Of a DNA stretch of 64,000 nt, positions 49,117 through 57,496 are shown piece by piece. This stretch comes from Streptomyces longispororuber (GTDB taxonomy: Bacteria > Actinomycetota > Actinomycetes > Streptomycetales > Streptomycetaceae), in the NCBI RefSeq assembly GCF_014656095.1, contig NZ_BNBT01000028.1, positions 1-64,000 on the forward strand, in the 5' to 3' direction. The stretch's first letter is position 1; each line of letters starts with the position of its first letter. Made by a program: the position numbers and the translations under genes. Under the pieces are notes generated by a model, which was not told where the DNA came from, searched no databases, and saw nothing but the letters and a program-made list of their open reading frames with translations.

Positions 49117-49132
49117 ATCTCTCGTCATCTGC
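49103..49132. repeat. three CGTCATC iterons at 10-bp spacing
   Basis: CGTCATC begins at 49103, 49113 and 49123, exactly one helical turn apart, and overlaps the right arm of the hairpin. Inverted copies (GATGACG or GATGAC) occur at 49081 and 49023. This is the pattern of binding sites for a cooperative DNA-binding protein. Confidence 0.65.
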
Positions 49133-49212
49133 CCTGGCCAGGGGCCGGGCCACGAGTCTGGAGCCACTGCGGCACAGACGCCGCACGGAACTCCGGCTGA
49201 GGGTGGGACGAC

Positions 49213-49761
49213 GTGCACAGGATGACCAAGCGGGGTGTGGAGTGGCTGGCCGCGGCGGCGGACAACCCGGGTGAGTGCCGACAGGTGTGGGCGGACGACC
49301 CACGCATGCCCGTCCTGGTTCAGACCGGCCGCCTCTTCGACGTCGTGAGCGTGGATCAACGCCTCGGCACGGAGATGTTCGACCGCCTCCGTCTGAGCGG
49401 CATGCCTTTCGGTCCATCGGTCATCGACCGACGGGCGCAGAGGGTTGGCTTCTTCCTCGGCTCCGGCAGCCACGAACCCTTCACGCTCCAACTCCAGCGC
49501 GAGACGACAGCACCACCGCCGTTCCGCTACCTCGGCGAGGGGTGCGCGGTAGTCGTCCCTGGCCCCATCCCCTTGTCGGACGACCGCTATCAGTGGCTCC
49601 GCGCCCCGACACGCCGCCCGGAGGCCAACCCGCTGCGTCCGGTGGCTCTGGCGACGGCGCTGGTCGCCTCCGCGGAGCTCCTCGCCAGGATCGACCGCTT
49701 CGACGAGCAGTACCCGGCTCCTTACGCGGTCGCCGACCTTCCCGACGAGACGGACCGCTGA
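49213..49761 (+). CDS. short protein related to bifunctional DNA primase/polymerase N-terminal domains
   Basis: A 182-residue protein that opens with RGVEWLAAAADNPGECRQVW and contains GFFLGSGS and VVVPGP segments, the pattern seen in streptomycete proteins annotated as prim-pol. It is much shorter than true prim-pol enzymes, lacks a helicase part, and I cannot point to the catalytic acidic triad. ATG 49213 starts it, and its stop overlaps the next ATG (TGATG). It is likely cotranscribed with the two following small genes. The enzymatic role is uncertain. Confidence 0.7.
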   Translation: MHRMTKRGVEWLAAAADNPGECRQVWADDPRMPVLVQTGRLFDVVSVDQRLGTEMFDRLRLSGMPFGPSVIDRRAQRVGFFLGSGSHEPFTLQLQRETTAPPPFRYLGEGCAVVVPGPIPLSDDRYQWLRAPTRRPEANPLRPVALATALVASAELLARIDRFDEQYPAPYAVADLPDETDR

Positions 49762-50078
49762 TGCCGACCGATCCGCCCGACGGCCGCGACGCCGCCGAGT
49801 GGTCGCCTCTCGACAGCGACGGCTGGTACGCGGCCCGGAACGCGACGACGGCCTTGCGAGACGCCCTCGTGAACGCGGGCCTGGAGAAGGACTTCCCCTA
49901 CCTCCGCGCGGAGTTGAATGCCTTCGGCCACGGCCTCGTCGAGCTGGGCCGGGTCTCCCCCGGCACGGCGGAGCGCCTAGCTGAGCTCCTACGCCTGGCA
50001 CTGGACCACGGCTTCGCCCGCGACCACGAGGAACCCACGTCACCCACCACCATCGAAGAACACCAGGGAAGGACTTGA
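49761..50078 (+). CDS. small protein of unknown function, paralogue 1
   Basis: A 105-residue acidic protein whose ATG overlaps the upstream stop. The core (LVNAGLEKDFPYLRAELNAF then GLVELGRVSPGTAERLAELL) is repeated in the next gene, so the two form a tandem paralogous pair. No known domain is recognised. Coding composition matches the G/C-ending neighbours. Confidence 0.75.
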   Translation: MPTDPPDGRDAAEWSPLDSDGWYAARNATTALRDALVNAGLEKDFPYLRAELNAFGHGLVELGRVSPGTAERLAELLRLALDHGFARDHEEPTSPTTIEEHQGRT

Positions 50079-50082
50079 CGTC

Positions 50083-50403
50083 ATGACCGACCGGCGAGGA
50101 GTGATAGCGAGGCGGGCGGAAGACTTGGTCCCCGGTGTCCCCTACGTCCGCGGCTGGAACCTCGCTCGGCGAGGCGCCGGCACTCTGGCCGATCAACTCG
50201 TGCTGCTCGGGCTGGACTCCGATTTCCCGGGCTTAGTGGCCAACGTGAACATCTTCGGGGACGGCTTGGTCGAGCTGGGCACGGTCCGCCCTGAAGCGGC
50301 CGAGCGCCTGGCGAAGCTGATCACAGCGGGACTCCAAGCGGAGCTGCACAGCACGAACGCCGAAACGCCCGCGCTTGCACAGCGGCAGACACCGGCGGCC
50401 TGA
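50083..50403 (+). CDS. small protein of unknown function, paralogue 2
   Basis: A 106-residue protein starting 4 bases after its paralogue. Shared pattern with the previous protein: G-L-x-x-D-F-P-x-L, N-x-F-G-x-G-L-V-E-L-G, then A-E-R-L-A-x-L. The N terminus (RRGVIARRAEDLVPGVPYVR) differs. The pair may form a hetero-oligomer or have separate partners; function is unknown. A hairpin (50462-50503) follows. Confidence 0.75.
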   Translation: MTDRRGVIARRAEDLVPGVPYVRGWNLARRGAGTLADQLVLLGLDSDFPGLVANVNIFGDGLVELGTVRPEAAERLAKLITAGLQAELHSTNAETPALAQRQTPAA

Positions 50404-50936
50404 CCCGCCCCTCGAACGCCGGTTGACCGCGCCCAGACCCCGCTACTGCGATCACCGGCCCGGCCCCGTACGGCACCGCTCCACAGCGCTGTCGTACGGG
50501 GCCTTCCGCTTCCCGGGTGTGCGAACCGGCCTGCCGCTCGGCCGGGACCGGCGCCCCAGCGCCGCAGCCCGGACGAACGGCAGGCCACTCCATCAGCTTG
50601 GGAAGCTGAGGGTATCTGGTGCCAGCCACGGTTCTGACCTGCGGCGAATCGGTCTCGTCATCTGGTGGGCGGTCGACTGATTCTCTGGTGCTATCCGTGG
50701 CTACTCGCACGATCTGGCATCGCTCTGGCACGGACCGCTTCGCGCGACTCACCTCTCGGTAGCGGCTGCGTGATCTTGAAGGAGGTTGCGGTGCAAGTCT
50801 CCGTGGATTCAACGGTCGTGATCAGGTCCTACAGCCAGGACCCATTCGCTGCCCGGTGCTTGCTCGCCACCGCAGTTCCCAGCAGATTCCCTTCTTTGAC
50901 AGCTCTCGTAACACGCTGTTCAGCTAGGCTGTAACT
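50404..50936. promoter_or_regulatory. gene-free stretch before the HNH gene
   Basis: No gene is supported in these 533 bases. Arms GGCCCCGTACG (50462-50472) and CGTACGGGGCC (50493-50503) form a probable terminator for the paralogue operon. Composition changes from GC-rich to markedly A/T-richer at about 50680. A TAGGCT (50925-50930) stands 6 bases before the HNH gene ATG and would give a leaderless transcript; TTGACA at 50896-50901 is too far from it for a normal spacer. Confidence 0.5.
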
Positions 50937-53795
50937 ATGGGGCGAAGCTACACCGAGAAGACGATCAAGCTACTGTTCGGAACGGCTACTCACTGCGCCT
51001 ATCCAGGATGCAACAGCAGGCTGATCTTTAAAGATCGTGAGCTATATACGCCCACAGCGCAGATTGCCCATATTAGATCCGAAAAAACAAACGGACCCCG
51101 GTATGACGCCAGCTATCCGCCTGCAAGCATTAACGGCTTTGAGAACCTGCTACTCCTGTGTGGAGAGCATCATCCTCCAGTTGACAGGCATGAATCGACT
51201 TATTCAGTTGATGAGTTGCTTGAGTGGAAGAGCCAGCAATCCCAGCAAGGTGAGCGTCAGGTAGCAGGGGCAGAACTTGCAGCCATCGAACGAATTCTGA
51301 ATAGAGAGGCCCCGATTACATCGGATGCCGTCCTGAGGGGCCCGATTGCCTCTCTCGGCCAGACTGAAAGGCTGCAACAGGCTAGCGATCGGCTTGAAGA
51401 GAAGCCGCTGGAGGCAGCAGTCCTATTTGACGAGGTTGCTACACAACTAGAGGCCACTCCATTTGTGCACCATGCCGCCATCATCCGAAGTCGCCAATGC
51501 GCAGCCTTGGAAATCGGGAAGAGTTTCAGCGAAGCCGCAAAGATAAGAATTGATCTTGGGTGGCGACACTACTTCAGCGGTGATGTATTTGCTGTCAGGC
51601 AGCAGATAGGGAAGGTTGAGGAGTATGAGGAGAACCTGCCCGAGAGCGCTCTAAGGTCGGTTAATGGGCTGGGTCACTCCGCAGCTTATGGGTATGAGCG
51701 ACACGTCACCTTGGAAGATCTTGCTGAAGCCTTTGACGCAATGGAGGATACCGATCAGGGTGCACTTTATGTTGCGATGGTCCTTGCAGAAGAGTCGATC
51801 GCATGGCGTCGACAGGATTTGATTCGTTCTCGCACGCCAATCTTGTCGAGCATGGTGAAGAGAGTCGCTGGCGACGAGTCGGGGCTCACCGCCAAGGCGC
51901 GCGTCCTTATGTGCCTGGCAGATGCCAATGATGACTGGGGCAATCTAGTCAAGGCCGCTCGCCTTACCTACCCTCCCGCCATTACATCATGGATCGCAGC
52001 CCGACATGCCAGGTATCTCACCCTTACAGGTCAATCAGAGCAAGCTATAGAACGATGGCAGGACGCTGTAGACGGAGCCGTTTCCGCCCGTCTTAATGAC
52101 TCTGCAGCTGATTGGCTGTATGGACTCCGCGCGACACAAGTACAGTATTGGAAAATGGGTGTAGGAATTGATGACCTGCATCGGCTTGCTCAATCTCTGA
52201 GAGCATCTGGAACTGGGTCAGTACTTTCGGAGCCGTACCCGCTTGCAGAACGCGCTCTGTCACGAATGCTTGACCAGAAGTGGCCTGATGCTCTTCAGTG
52301 CCTACATCAACATCTGAGGCACTCTGTCGTGACCGCAAGCTGGAGTGCCGAGCTTACAGCTCATGAGCGCTTTGGCGATCTCCTAGAAGCCGCCGAGAAG
52401 TGGCAAGAAGCGCCCATTCACTACATCCGAAGTGGCGCATCGAAGAAACTAAAAAGACTTGCTAAGGCGTGGCCGGATCAACCTCTTGTTCTCGAACCTC
52501 CTAGCAGGGAAAGCCCTAATTGGGAGAGAATCGCCGCCTATAAGTTTGCCGCTTCCGCCGGCAAGGCTTTCCCTAAAGATATCGCACGCGCGTGGTCAGA
52601 GTGTGCATGCACAGAGATCTCTACAGAATATGAAGGACACCCGCAGACAAGCTCTTGGGTTCCAGCCTTCACTGCATTTTCGACTACCGCAGACGAAGCT
52701 TCCTTGGAGTCCTCTGTAAAATTTCTCGACCTCACTGCTGATTCTTTGCGTCGAGAACCTGGCACACGCAGGCGCACGGATGAAGCGCTCATCGACGCTC
52801 TCGTAAAAATTTACGAGAGCCACGAACCATTGCATGACCAAGTGGTCGAAATGCTGTGTGACGCCATCTTGCTTTGCAATGAAGTGGCCGAGCGAGCCGT
52901 CTATGAGGGTCAAATAATTCTAAGCGAGAATCCACAACGCGTAGAGCAGCGATTGAGCGAGGCGGCGTACAGTGCGAATTACTATGCCGCCCTAGCGCTG
53001 GCTGTAGCTGATTGCGACGTTACTCCAGCTTTGGGAGTAGCTCGCAAGAAGTTAGAGCAGTACATTCAGCCACTCAATATCCAGCCAGGCGTTTCAACGA
53101 TACGGGTCGGCGAAGAGGAAGCTGCACTGCTAGTTCGAGTTCTCGACGAATCAGACCGCCAAGCATTTACCGACTCGATGATTGCTCGCGCACTGGAAGT
53201 CCATGATCTCGAAGTCAATCGTGCTAGTGCTATGGGAGCCATCGCGATTACTGGTCCCTCCCTGTCTAAGGCGGCAAGGAGTGCCGCATTCGAATTGATG
53301 ATAGATTTCACCCAAGAGCCAACGGGAAGCACTGCCTCGATGAGCCACGGGGACGATCCATTCAGTCGCTTCAAGTTCACAGTAGGCGAGTTCCCCCTGG
53401 ACGCTATTGCAATCCTCGTAGCGGGAAAACTGGCGCATACCAGTGAACACTATGCTGAAGTTCAGAGGGCTGCCGTTCCCCTCCTTTCTTCAACGAGTAA
53501 CTCGACATGCAGTTCAATTGCGAGGATGCTTCGCGATTTGCCTGAGGGCGAGTTGACTATGGATGTCGAGATGCTGGCGAATCATCAAAGCCCATGGCTC
53601 CGGTGTGTTGCTGCGATAGCTTGGACGCGCAATCCGGGTAAATGGCCGAGTCTCGGTGAGCGGCTATGCACTGACAAGGACCCGGGAGTGCGATTGATGC
53701 TCGCGAGAGGCTTGAGGGGTAAAGCTGGCTATGAAGCAGTCCTTGATGTGCTGCGCAATGACTACCGGCGAGATATCCAAAGGGAATTGGGTTAG
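50937..53795 (+). CDS. HNH nuclease fused to a large helical-repeat domain; candidate defence protein
   Basis: A 952-residue cytoplasmic protein. Residues 1-100 are an HNH nuclease of the zinc-stabilised type: Cys20-x4-Cys25, catalytic His45 in AHIRS, Asn70, Cys75 and His78/His79 (NLLLLCGEHH). The remaining 850 residues are alpha-helical, with TPR/HEAT-like periodicity (for example AKARVLMCLADANDDWGNLVK) and no further catalytic motif. The codon use is rich in A/T-ending codons and the G+C is far below the genome, so the gene was acquired recently. It has no partner gene and appears to be a one-gene system. HNH effectors joined to repeat sensors are typical of anti-phage proteins. Confidence 0.8.
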   Translation: MGRSYTEKTIKLLFGTATHCAYPGCNSRLIFKDRELYTPTAQIAHIRSEKTNGPRYDASYPPASINGFENLLLLCGEHHPPVDRHESTYSVDELLEWKSQQSQQGERQVAGAELAAIERILNREAPITSDAVLRGPIASLGQTERLQQASDRLEEKPLEAAVLFDEVATQLEATPFVHHAAIIRSRQCAALEIGKSFSEAAKIRIDLGWRHYFSGDVFAVRQQIGKVEEYEENLPESALRSVNGLGHSAAYGYERHVTLEDLAEAFDAMEDTDQGALYVAMVLAEESIAWRRQDLIRSRTPILSSMVKRVAGDESGLTAKARVLMCLADANDDWGNLVKAARLTYPPAITSWIAARHARYLTLTGQSEQAIERWQDAVDGAVSARLNDSAADWLYGLRATQVQYWKMGVGIDDLHRLAQSLRASGTGSVLSEPYPLAERALSRMLDQKWPDALQCLHQHLRHSVVTASWSAELTAHERFGDLLEAAEKWQEAPIHYIRSGASKKLKRLAKAWPDQPLVLEPPSRESPNWERIAAYKFAASAGKAFPKDIARAWSECACTEISTEYEGHPQTSSWVPAFTAFSTTADEASLESSVKFLDLTADSLRREPGTRRRTDEALIDALVKIYESHEPLHDQVVEMLCDAILLCNEVAERAVYEGQIILSENPQRVEQRLSEAAYSANYYAALALAVADCDVTPALGVARKKLEQYIQPLNIQPGVSTIRVGEEEAALLVRVLDESDRQAFTDSMIARALEVHDLEVNRASAMGAIAITGPSLSKAARSAAFELMIDFTQEPTGSTASMSHGDDPFSRFKFTVGEFPLDAIAILVAGKLAHTSEHYAEVQRAAVPLLSSTSNSTCSSIARMLRDLPEGELTMDVEMLANHQSPWLRCVAAIAWTRNPGKWPSLGERLCTDKDPGVRLMLARGLRGKAGYEAVLDVLRNDYRRDIQRELG

Positions 53796-54260
53796 CACGT
53801 TGAGGCCCTCCAACGCCTGAGTGCGGCTCAGAGGGCTCGTTCTCAGGCCCGGAAGGCGCACTGCTTCCCGTGAAAGTCGAGCAGCCCTTAGAGCTCACGC
53901 CCCACGCCGTCTCATACATGAAGGGCCAACGCGGTCGACGGAGAGGCCTTGGGCGGGAGCTGCCTTGGCGCGAGTGATCATGGCCCCGTAAGCTTCCGGC
54001 GCGTCGGGCAGTCTGTGGACCTGCCCGGTAAAGCACGACGTTGAGGCCATGATCTTCGAGGCTCGCGCCAAAGTGGCTCCGTAAAGCCGCGGAGCCGACC
54101 GCCCCAGCCACGACGTACCCCTTTTCTGGCATAAGGCGGCTACATGCTGTGAGCGCGGCACGGGCGCCGGCCGGGGGCCGGGCCGCGCGCGGGGAGCGGA
54201 GCGAGCCGCCTTGATGACGTAGAGAAAGTCTGAGCCACCGGCCTCACCGGCCAGGGGTGG
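53796..54260. other. gene-free stretch between HNH and korSA-like genes
   Basis: No gene is supported. A minus-strand frame at 53895-54161 has a protein-like patch (RLPDAPEAYGAMITRAKAAP), but no ribosome site and no matching remainder, so it may be a relic. The composition returns to GC-rich after about 53800. Confidence 0.35.
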
Positions 54261-55001
54261 CTACAGGCGGAACATGAGCTCCAGCTCGTCGCCCGGGAGG
54301 TGGAACTCCTCCAGGGCCAGAGGCTTATCCGAGTCCGCGAGCGTCACGCGGATGATGTGCAGCACCGGGACCCCGTCAGGGAGTCGCAGCGCCTGCGCCT
54401 GGTCCGGCAGGGGCATCCGCGTGCGGACGTATTCCGTGAAGTGGAGTTCGTGGCCCAAGTCGGCGAGTGCCCCGTAGAGCTCAGGCGCCGGCGGTGGGGC
54501 CTCTTCCTCGTACTTGGTGTCGGTGAGGACCGAGAACGGGACGTACGTCCGGTGGAGTTGGCGCAGGCGGCCGTGGTCCGCGGTCTGCAGCGCGTCGTAC
54601 GTGAACATCGGCTCGCCCGGCGGGATGCGCAGCAAGTCGGCGAGAGCCAGCGGGGCATCGGTGCGGGTGGCCACCGGCGGTTCGGCGTCGGTCCAGCGGA
54701 TGCCGTCCGCTTCGACGTAGCGACCCTCCGGGGTCCTCCGTACGCCGCGCGGGCGCGTGTGGCTGGGGCGGTTGTGGGGCGAACGGGCGAAGGTGCCGCG
54801 ACCCATGATGACCTCGACGAGACCGGACGCCCGTAGCTCACTCAGGCCCTGACGGACTGTCGGGCGCGTCACGCCGAACTGCTTCGCCAGCGACTCCTCG
54901 GAGGGGAGCGGCTGACCGGCGGGGAAGGTGCCGCCCAAGATGCCTTCGCGCAGGTAGTCGGCGATCTGCCGGTACTTCGGCTGCGTGTTCTTCGGCGGCA
55001 T
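54261..55001 (-). CDS. GntR/HutC-family repressor, KorSA-like
   Basis: A 246-residue protein with a GntR winged helix (about residues 8-75; LPSEESLAKQFGVTRPTVRQ) and a UTRA ligand-binding domain (about 95-240). It is divergent from the tra operon, the position of KorSA in pSAM2, which represses transfer and replication functions and its own gene. A perfect palindrome (55034-55049) stands just upstream of its ATG, and two further palindromes lie at the tra promoter side. Confidence 0.88.
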   Translation of the reverse strand: MPPKNTQPKYRQIADYLREGILGGTFPAGQPLPSEESLAKQFGVTRPTVRQGLSELRASGLVEVIMGRGTFARSPHNRPSHTRPRGVRRTPEGRYVEADGIRWTDAEPPVATRTDAPLALADLLRIPPGEPMFTYDALQTADHGRLRQLHRTYVPFSVLTDTKYEEEAPPPAPELYGALADLGHELHFTEYVRTRMPLPDQAQALRLPDGVPVLHIIRVTLADSDKPLALEEFHLPGDELELMFRL

Positions 55002-55033
55002 TCGGGCCCTCCACGGCCGTGGTCACTGCATCG

Positions 55034-55072
55034 TCCGTCCATGGACGGAACGCGCCCGCCCGTGGACGGAAC
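55034..55072. promoter_or_regulatory. palindromic operator upstream of the KorSA-like gene
   Basis: TCCGTCCATGGACGGA (55034-55049) is a perfect 16-base palindrome. Its half GGACGGAAC occurs again 20 bases on (55043 and 55063), two helical turns apart. This lies 33 bases upstream of the repressor ATG, fitting autoregulation. Confidence 0.6.
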
Positions 55073-55096
55073 ATAGCTTCTCCCACGCGAAGACGG

Positions 55097-55156
55097 TTGA
55101 CAACCCGTACTACGGGTGGCCAACCTTGTCAGCACAACCCGTACTACGGGTTGTAT
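55097..55156 (+). promoter_or_regulatory. twin operator at the transfer/replication promoter
   Basis: Two copies of a palindrome with arms ACAACCCGTA and TACGGGTTGT (centre base C) occur: 55134-55154 is perfect, 55100-55117 lacks the last three bases. Centres are 34 bases apart. A -35 TTGACA (55097-55102) overlaps the first copy, and TTGTAT at 55151-55156 overlaps the end of the second. These are the likely binding sites of the KorSA-like repressor. Confidence 0.7.
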
Positions 55157-55207
55157 AGCAGCCCGCAGGAAGGGCCTGCGGGTGTCTGAGCTGAGGAGAT
55201 CCGAACA

Positions 55208-55558
55208 GTGGCAAGCCTTCCGATCGATACCGCGAAGTTCACGGGGATCATCTGCGCCGTTCCCCCGGCTCCGCGGATCGCCAACCGAGAGACCGGTCAG
55301 CTGCGCGTTGACCGCGAGACGGGCAAGACCGTGTACCAGGTCGGTCTCTGCCTGATGGCCGGAGCGTCGGCCGACGTCGTGAACGTGAGCGTGGCCGGGG
55401 AGCCGACCGGTGTGCAGCTCGGCATGCCGGTGGCCGTGCGGGACCTGGTCGCCACGCCGTGGGAGAACGAGGGGCGGCACGGGATCGCCTTCCGTGCGGC
55501 GGAGATCCGGCCCCTGAGCAGCCCCGCGACGGCGGCGGGTAAGGGGGCCGGTCAGTGA
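55208..55558 (+). CDS. SCO3933-family AICE regulatory protein
   Basis: A 116-residue soluble protein matching the small family that precedes tra in pSAM2-type elements (start MASLPIDTAKFTGIICAVP; later VYQVGLCLMAGA and GIAFRAAEI). The fold is probably beta-rich, and function is not established beyond association with the transfer operon. Its stop overlaps the tra start by GTGA. It is the first gene after the twin operator. Confidence 0.85.
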   Translation: MASLPIDTAKFTGIICAVPPAPRIANRETGQLRVDRETGKTVYQVGLCLMAGASADVVNVSVAGEPTGVQLGMPVAVRDLVATPWENEGRHGIAFRAAEIRPLSSPATAAGKGAGQ

Positions 55559-56875
55559 TGCGTCTGGCCTCCGCCGCGTCGGCCGGTACGGGCTGGCCGA
55601 CCTGGTTACCGGTGGTGGTCGCAGTACTGGTGTCGGGTCTGCTCCTTGCGGGCCCGACCCTGCGCCACCGCTATCTCGCCGCTTGGTGGCTGTTACGTGG
55701 CTTCCCGGCCATAGTCTTCCACATCGTGCGGACCTGGCGGCCCCCGATGGCCGGTTGCGGCCTCGCCGTAAGCTGGTGACCCGCGCTGACAGTGGTGTCG
55801 GGGCTCGTCGGCAAGGGTGCTCCGCCGCCGCGACCCCAGGTGCCTCGCCGGGGTCTCATCCGCCCGACCACCGGCGGCTTCGTACTGCACGTGCGGCTGC
55901 TGCCGGGGCAGGTGCCCGACGACTTCGTCAAGGCTGCGCCCGCCATGGCGGAGAACTGGCAGGTGCACGTAGTGCGGGTGACCTCCTGGCAGCCCGACCG
56001 TACGCATCGTCGCCTCAGCGGCCGACCCGCTGGCCTATCCCCAGATCCCGAAGCAGCGCGGGCCCGGCCAACTGCTGCGCGTGGCCGTGGGTGTACTGGA
56101 GACCGGAGTCGCCTGGGTGATCGATCTGAGGCGCGTGCCCCACTGGCTAATCGTCGGTGCCACCCGCTCCGGGAAGTCGACCCTGATCCATGCCCTCGTT
56201 GCGGGCCTGGCACCGCAACCCGTCGCCCTGGTCGGGATCGACTGCAAGGGCGGCATGGAGCTGTCCCTCTACGAGCCGAGGTTGTCCGCCCTCGCGACGA
56301 ATCGGGAGCAGGCGGTCCGTCTGCTGACCGCGCTCGTTGATCTGACCCTCGACCAGATGAGCCTCTGCCGGGCGGCTCACGTCCGAAACATCTGGGGCCT
56401 GTCGGATAAGGAGCGGCCCGTCCCCGTCGTCGTGATCGTCGACGAGATCGCGGAACTGTTCCTCGTCGCGAGCCGCAGCGAGAAGGACGAAGCACATGCG
56501 GCCGATACGGCGCTGATCCGGCTGGCCCAGCTCGGCACGGCCCTGGGGGTGTTCCTAGTCGTGGCCGGCCAGCGCGTCGGCTCCGACCTGGGGCCCGGCG
56601 TCACCGCCCTGCGGGCGCAGTTGGGCGGACGGGTGTGCCACCGCGTCGCCGACCCCGGCACGGCCGAGATGGCCCTGGGAGACCTCAACCCCGACGCGCT
56701 GAAGGCGGCGCAGGCCATCACCCCGGAGCAGGCCGGTACGGCCGTCCTGGCCTCCGGCGACGGCTGGGAGCGCGCCCGGTCCCACCTGGTCACGGAAGCG
56801 GAGACGGAAGCCGTCGCCGCGGAGTACGCGCACCTGGCTCCCGTCCTGTCCGAACTCCACGTCGAAGCGCCATGA
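55555..56875 (+). pseudogene. interrupted FtsK/SpoIIIE-like transfer protein (Tra)
   Basis: Conceptual translation gives a TraSA-like DNA translocase: N-terminal membrane region (VVVAVLVSGLLLAG), a linker domain, Walker A VGATRSGKSTL (about 56152-56184), Walker B VVIVDEIAELF and the LGTALGVFLVVAGQRVGS segment. Frame 1 begins with GTG 55555 and meets an in-frame TGA at 55777-55779, continues open, and must shift near 56000 to the frame that carries the ATPase. A loss of two bases in a GT run would explain the shift. The ATPase part alone (56081-56875) lacks the membrane anchor, so intermycelial DNA transfer should fail. Confidence 0.88.
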
Positions 56876-56887
56876 AAGGGGCCTGCC

Positions 56888-57082
56888 GTGCTGGTGTCCA
56901 TGTCGGCCGTGTTCCTGCTCGGCCTGCTGATCTGGTTTCTCCTGCACATCCACTACCTGCGGTGGGGCAGCGTGCTGCTCTGCGGAGCCTTCGGCTTCCT
57001 GCTCTCCCAGACGGCGGCCGCGCCGACGGTCCAGGCCTTCCTCGACGGCGTGACCGGCTTCCTCGGCCAACTCCGCCTCTGA
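56888..57082 (+). CDS. small Spd-like membrane protein of the element
   Basis: A 64-residue protein with two hydrophobic segments (about residues 4-20 and 28-45). GTG 56888 has AAGGGG upstream; an ATG four codons in is an alternative. Its place right after tra is that of spread (spd) genes, which help plasmid or AICE DNA move between septated compartments. Sequence similarity in Spd proteins is weak, so the call rests on size, hydrophobicity and position. Confidence 0.65.
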   Translation: MLVSMSAVFLLGLLIWFLLHIHYLRWGSVLLCGAFGFLLSQTAAAPTVQAFLDGVTGFLGQLRL

Positions 57083-57240
57083 AGCACCTGGCCGCTCATC
57101 GCACAGAGCAGACCTCCTGCGCAGGAACCTCAGAGATCACTCACATCACGGGCTCCCGACGGGGCGCGAAGTCGCCAAACCCGACCCCGTCAGGAACCCA
57201 CTCCATCCGCCACGTAAGTAGTGAAGGGAGTACTCACACC

Positions 57241-57496
57241 TTGTCCAACGCGCATCCTTCGCGCAAATCCCCGCTGCCCGACTGTGACTTGACAGCACGA
57301 CACGCCGGGCTCGCCCTGCGACGGACGGGAGCAGATCGTCCTCGTCGGCCTCGACGGGACCGAGCAGTGACTGTGTCCCGCCCATGCCGCCGCCGTCTGG
57401 CTCACGGATCCGACGCTCCGCTTCAGCGCCAAGACCCGGTTGGAAGGGATCTCGGCCGTGATGGGGCAGGCGTTCGGGAGCGGGGGTGGTCGCTGA
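57241..57496 (+). pseudogene. decayed small element gene upstream of repSA
   Basis: TTG 57241 has AAGGGAG upstream and begins SNAHPSRKSPLPDCDLTA. Protein sense moves to another frame near 57320 (DGREQIVLVGLDGTEQ), meets TGA at 57368-57370, and resumes in that frame (LCPAHAAAVWLTDPTLRFSA) to a TGA at 57494 that overlaps the repSA ATG as TGATG. The preserved coupling to repSA indicates that this was a functional gene. Family not recognised. Confidence 0.6.

Noticed and set aside
50665..50934. 89-codon frame upstream of the HNH gene
   Set aside because: Starts in the middle of a composition change, has mixed codon use and no ribosome site at its first codon; an inner GTG has AAGGAGG but gives only a short peptide.
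53895..54161. 88-codon minus-strand frame after the HNH gene
   Set aside because: No ribosome site or recognisable family; only a short protein-like patch, possibly a relic.
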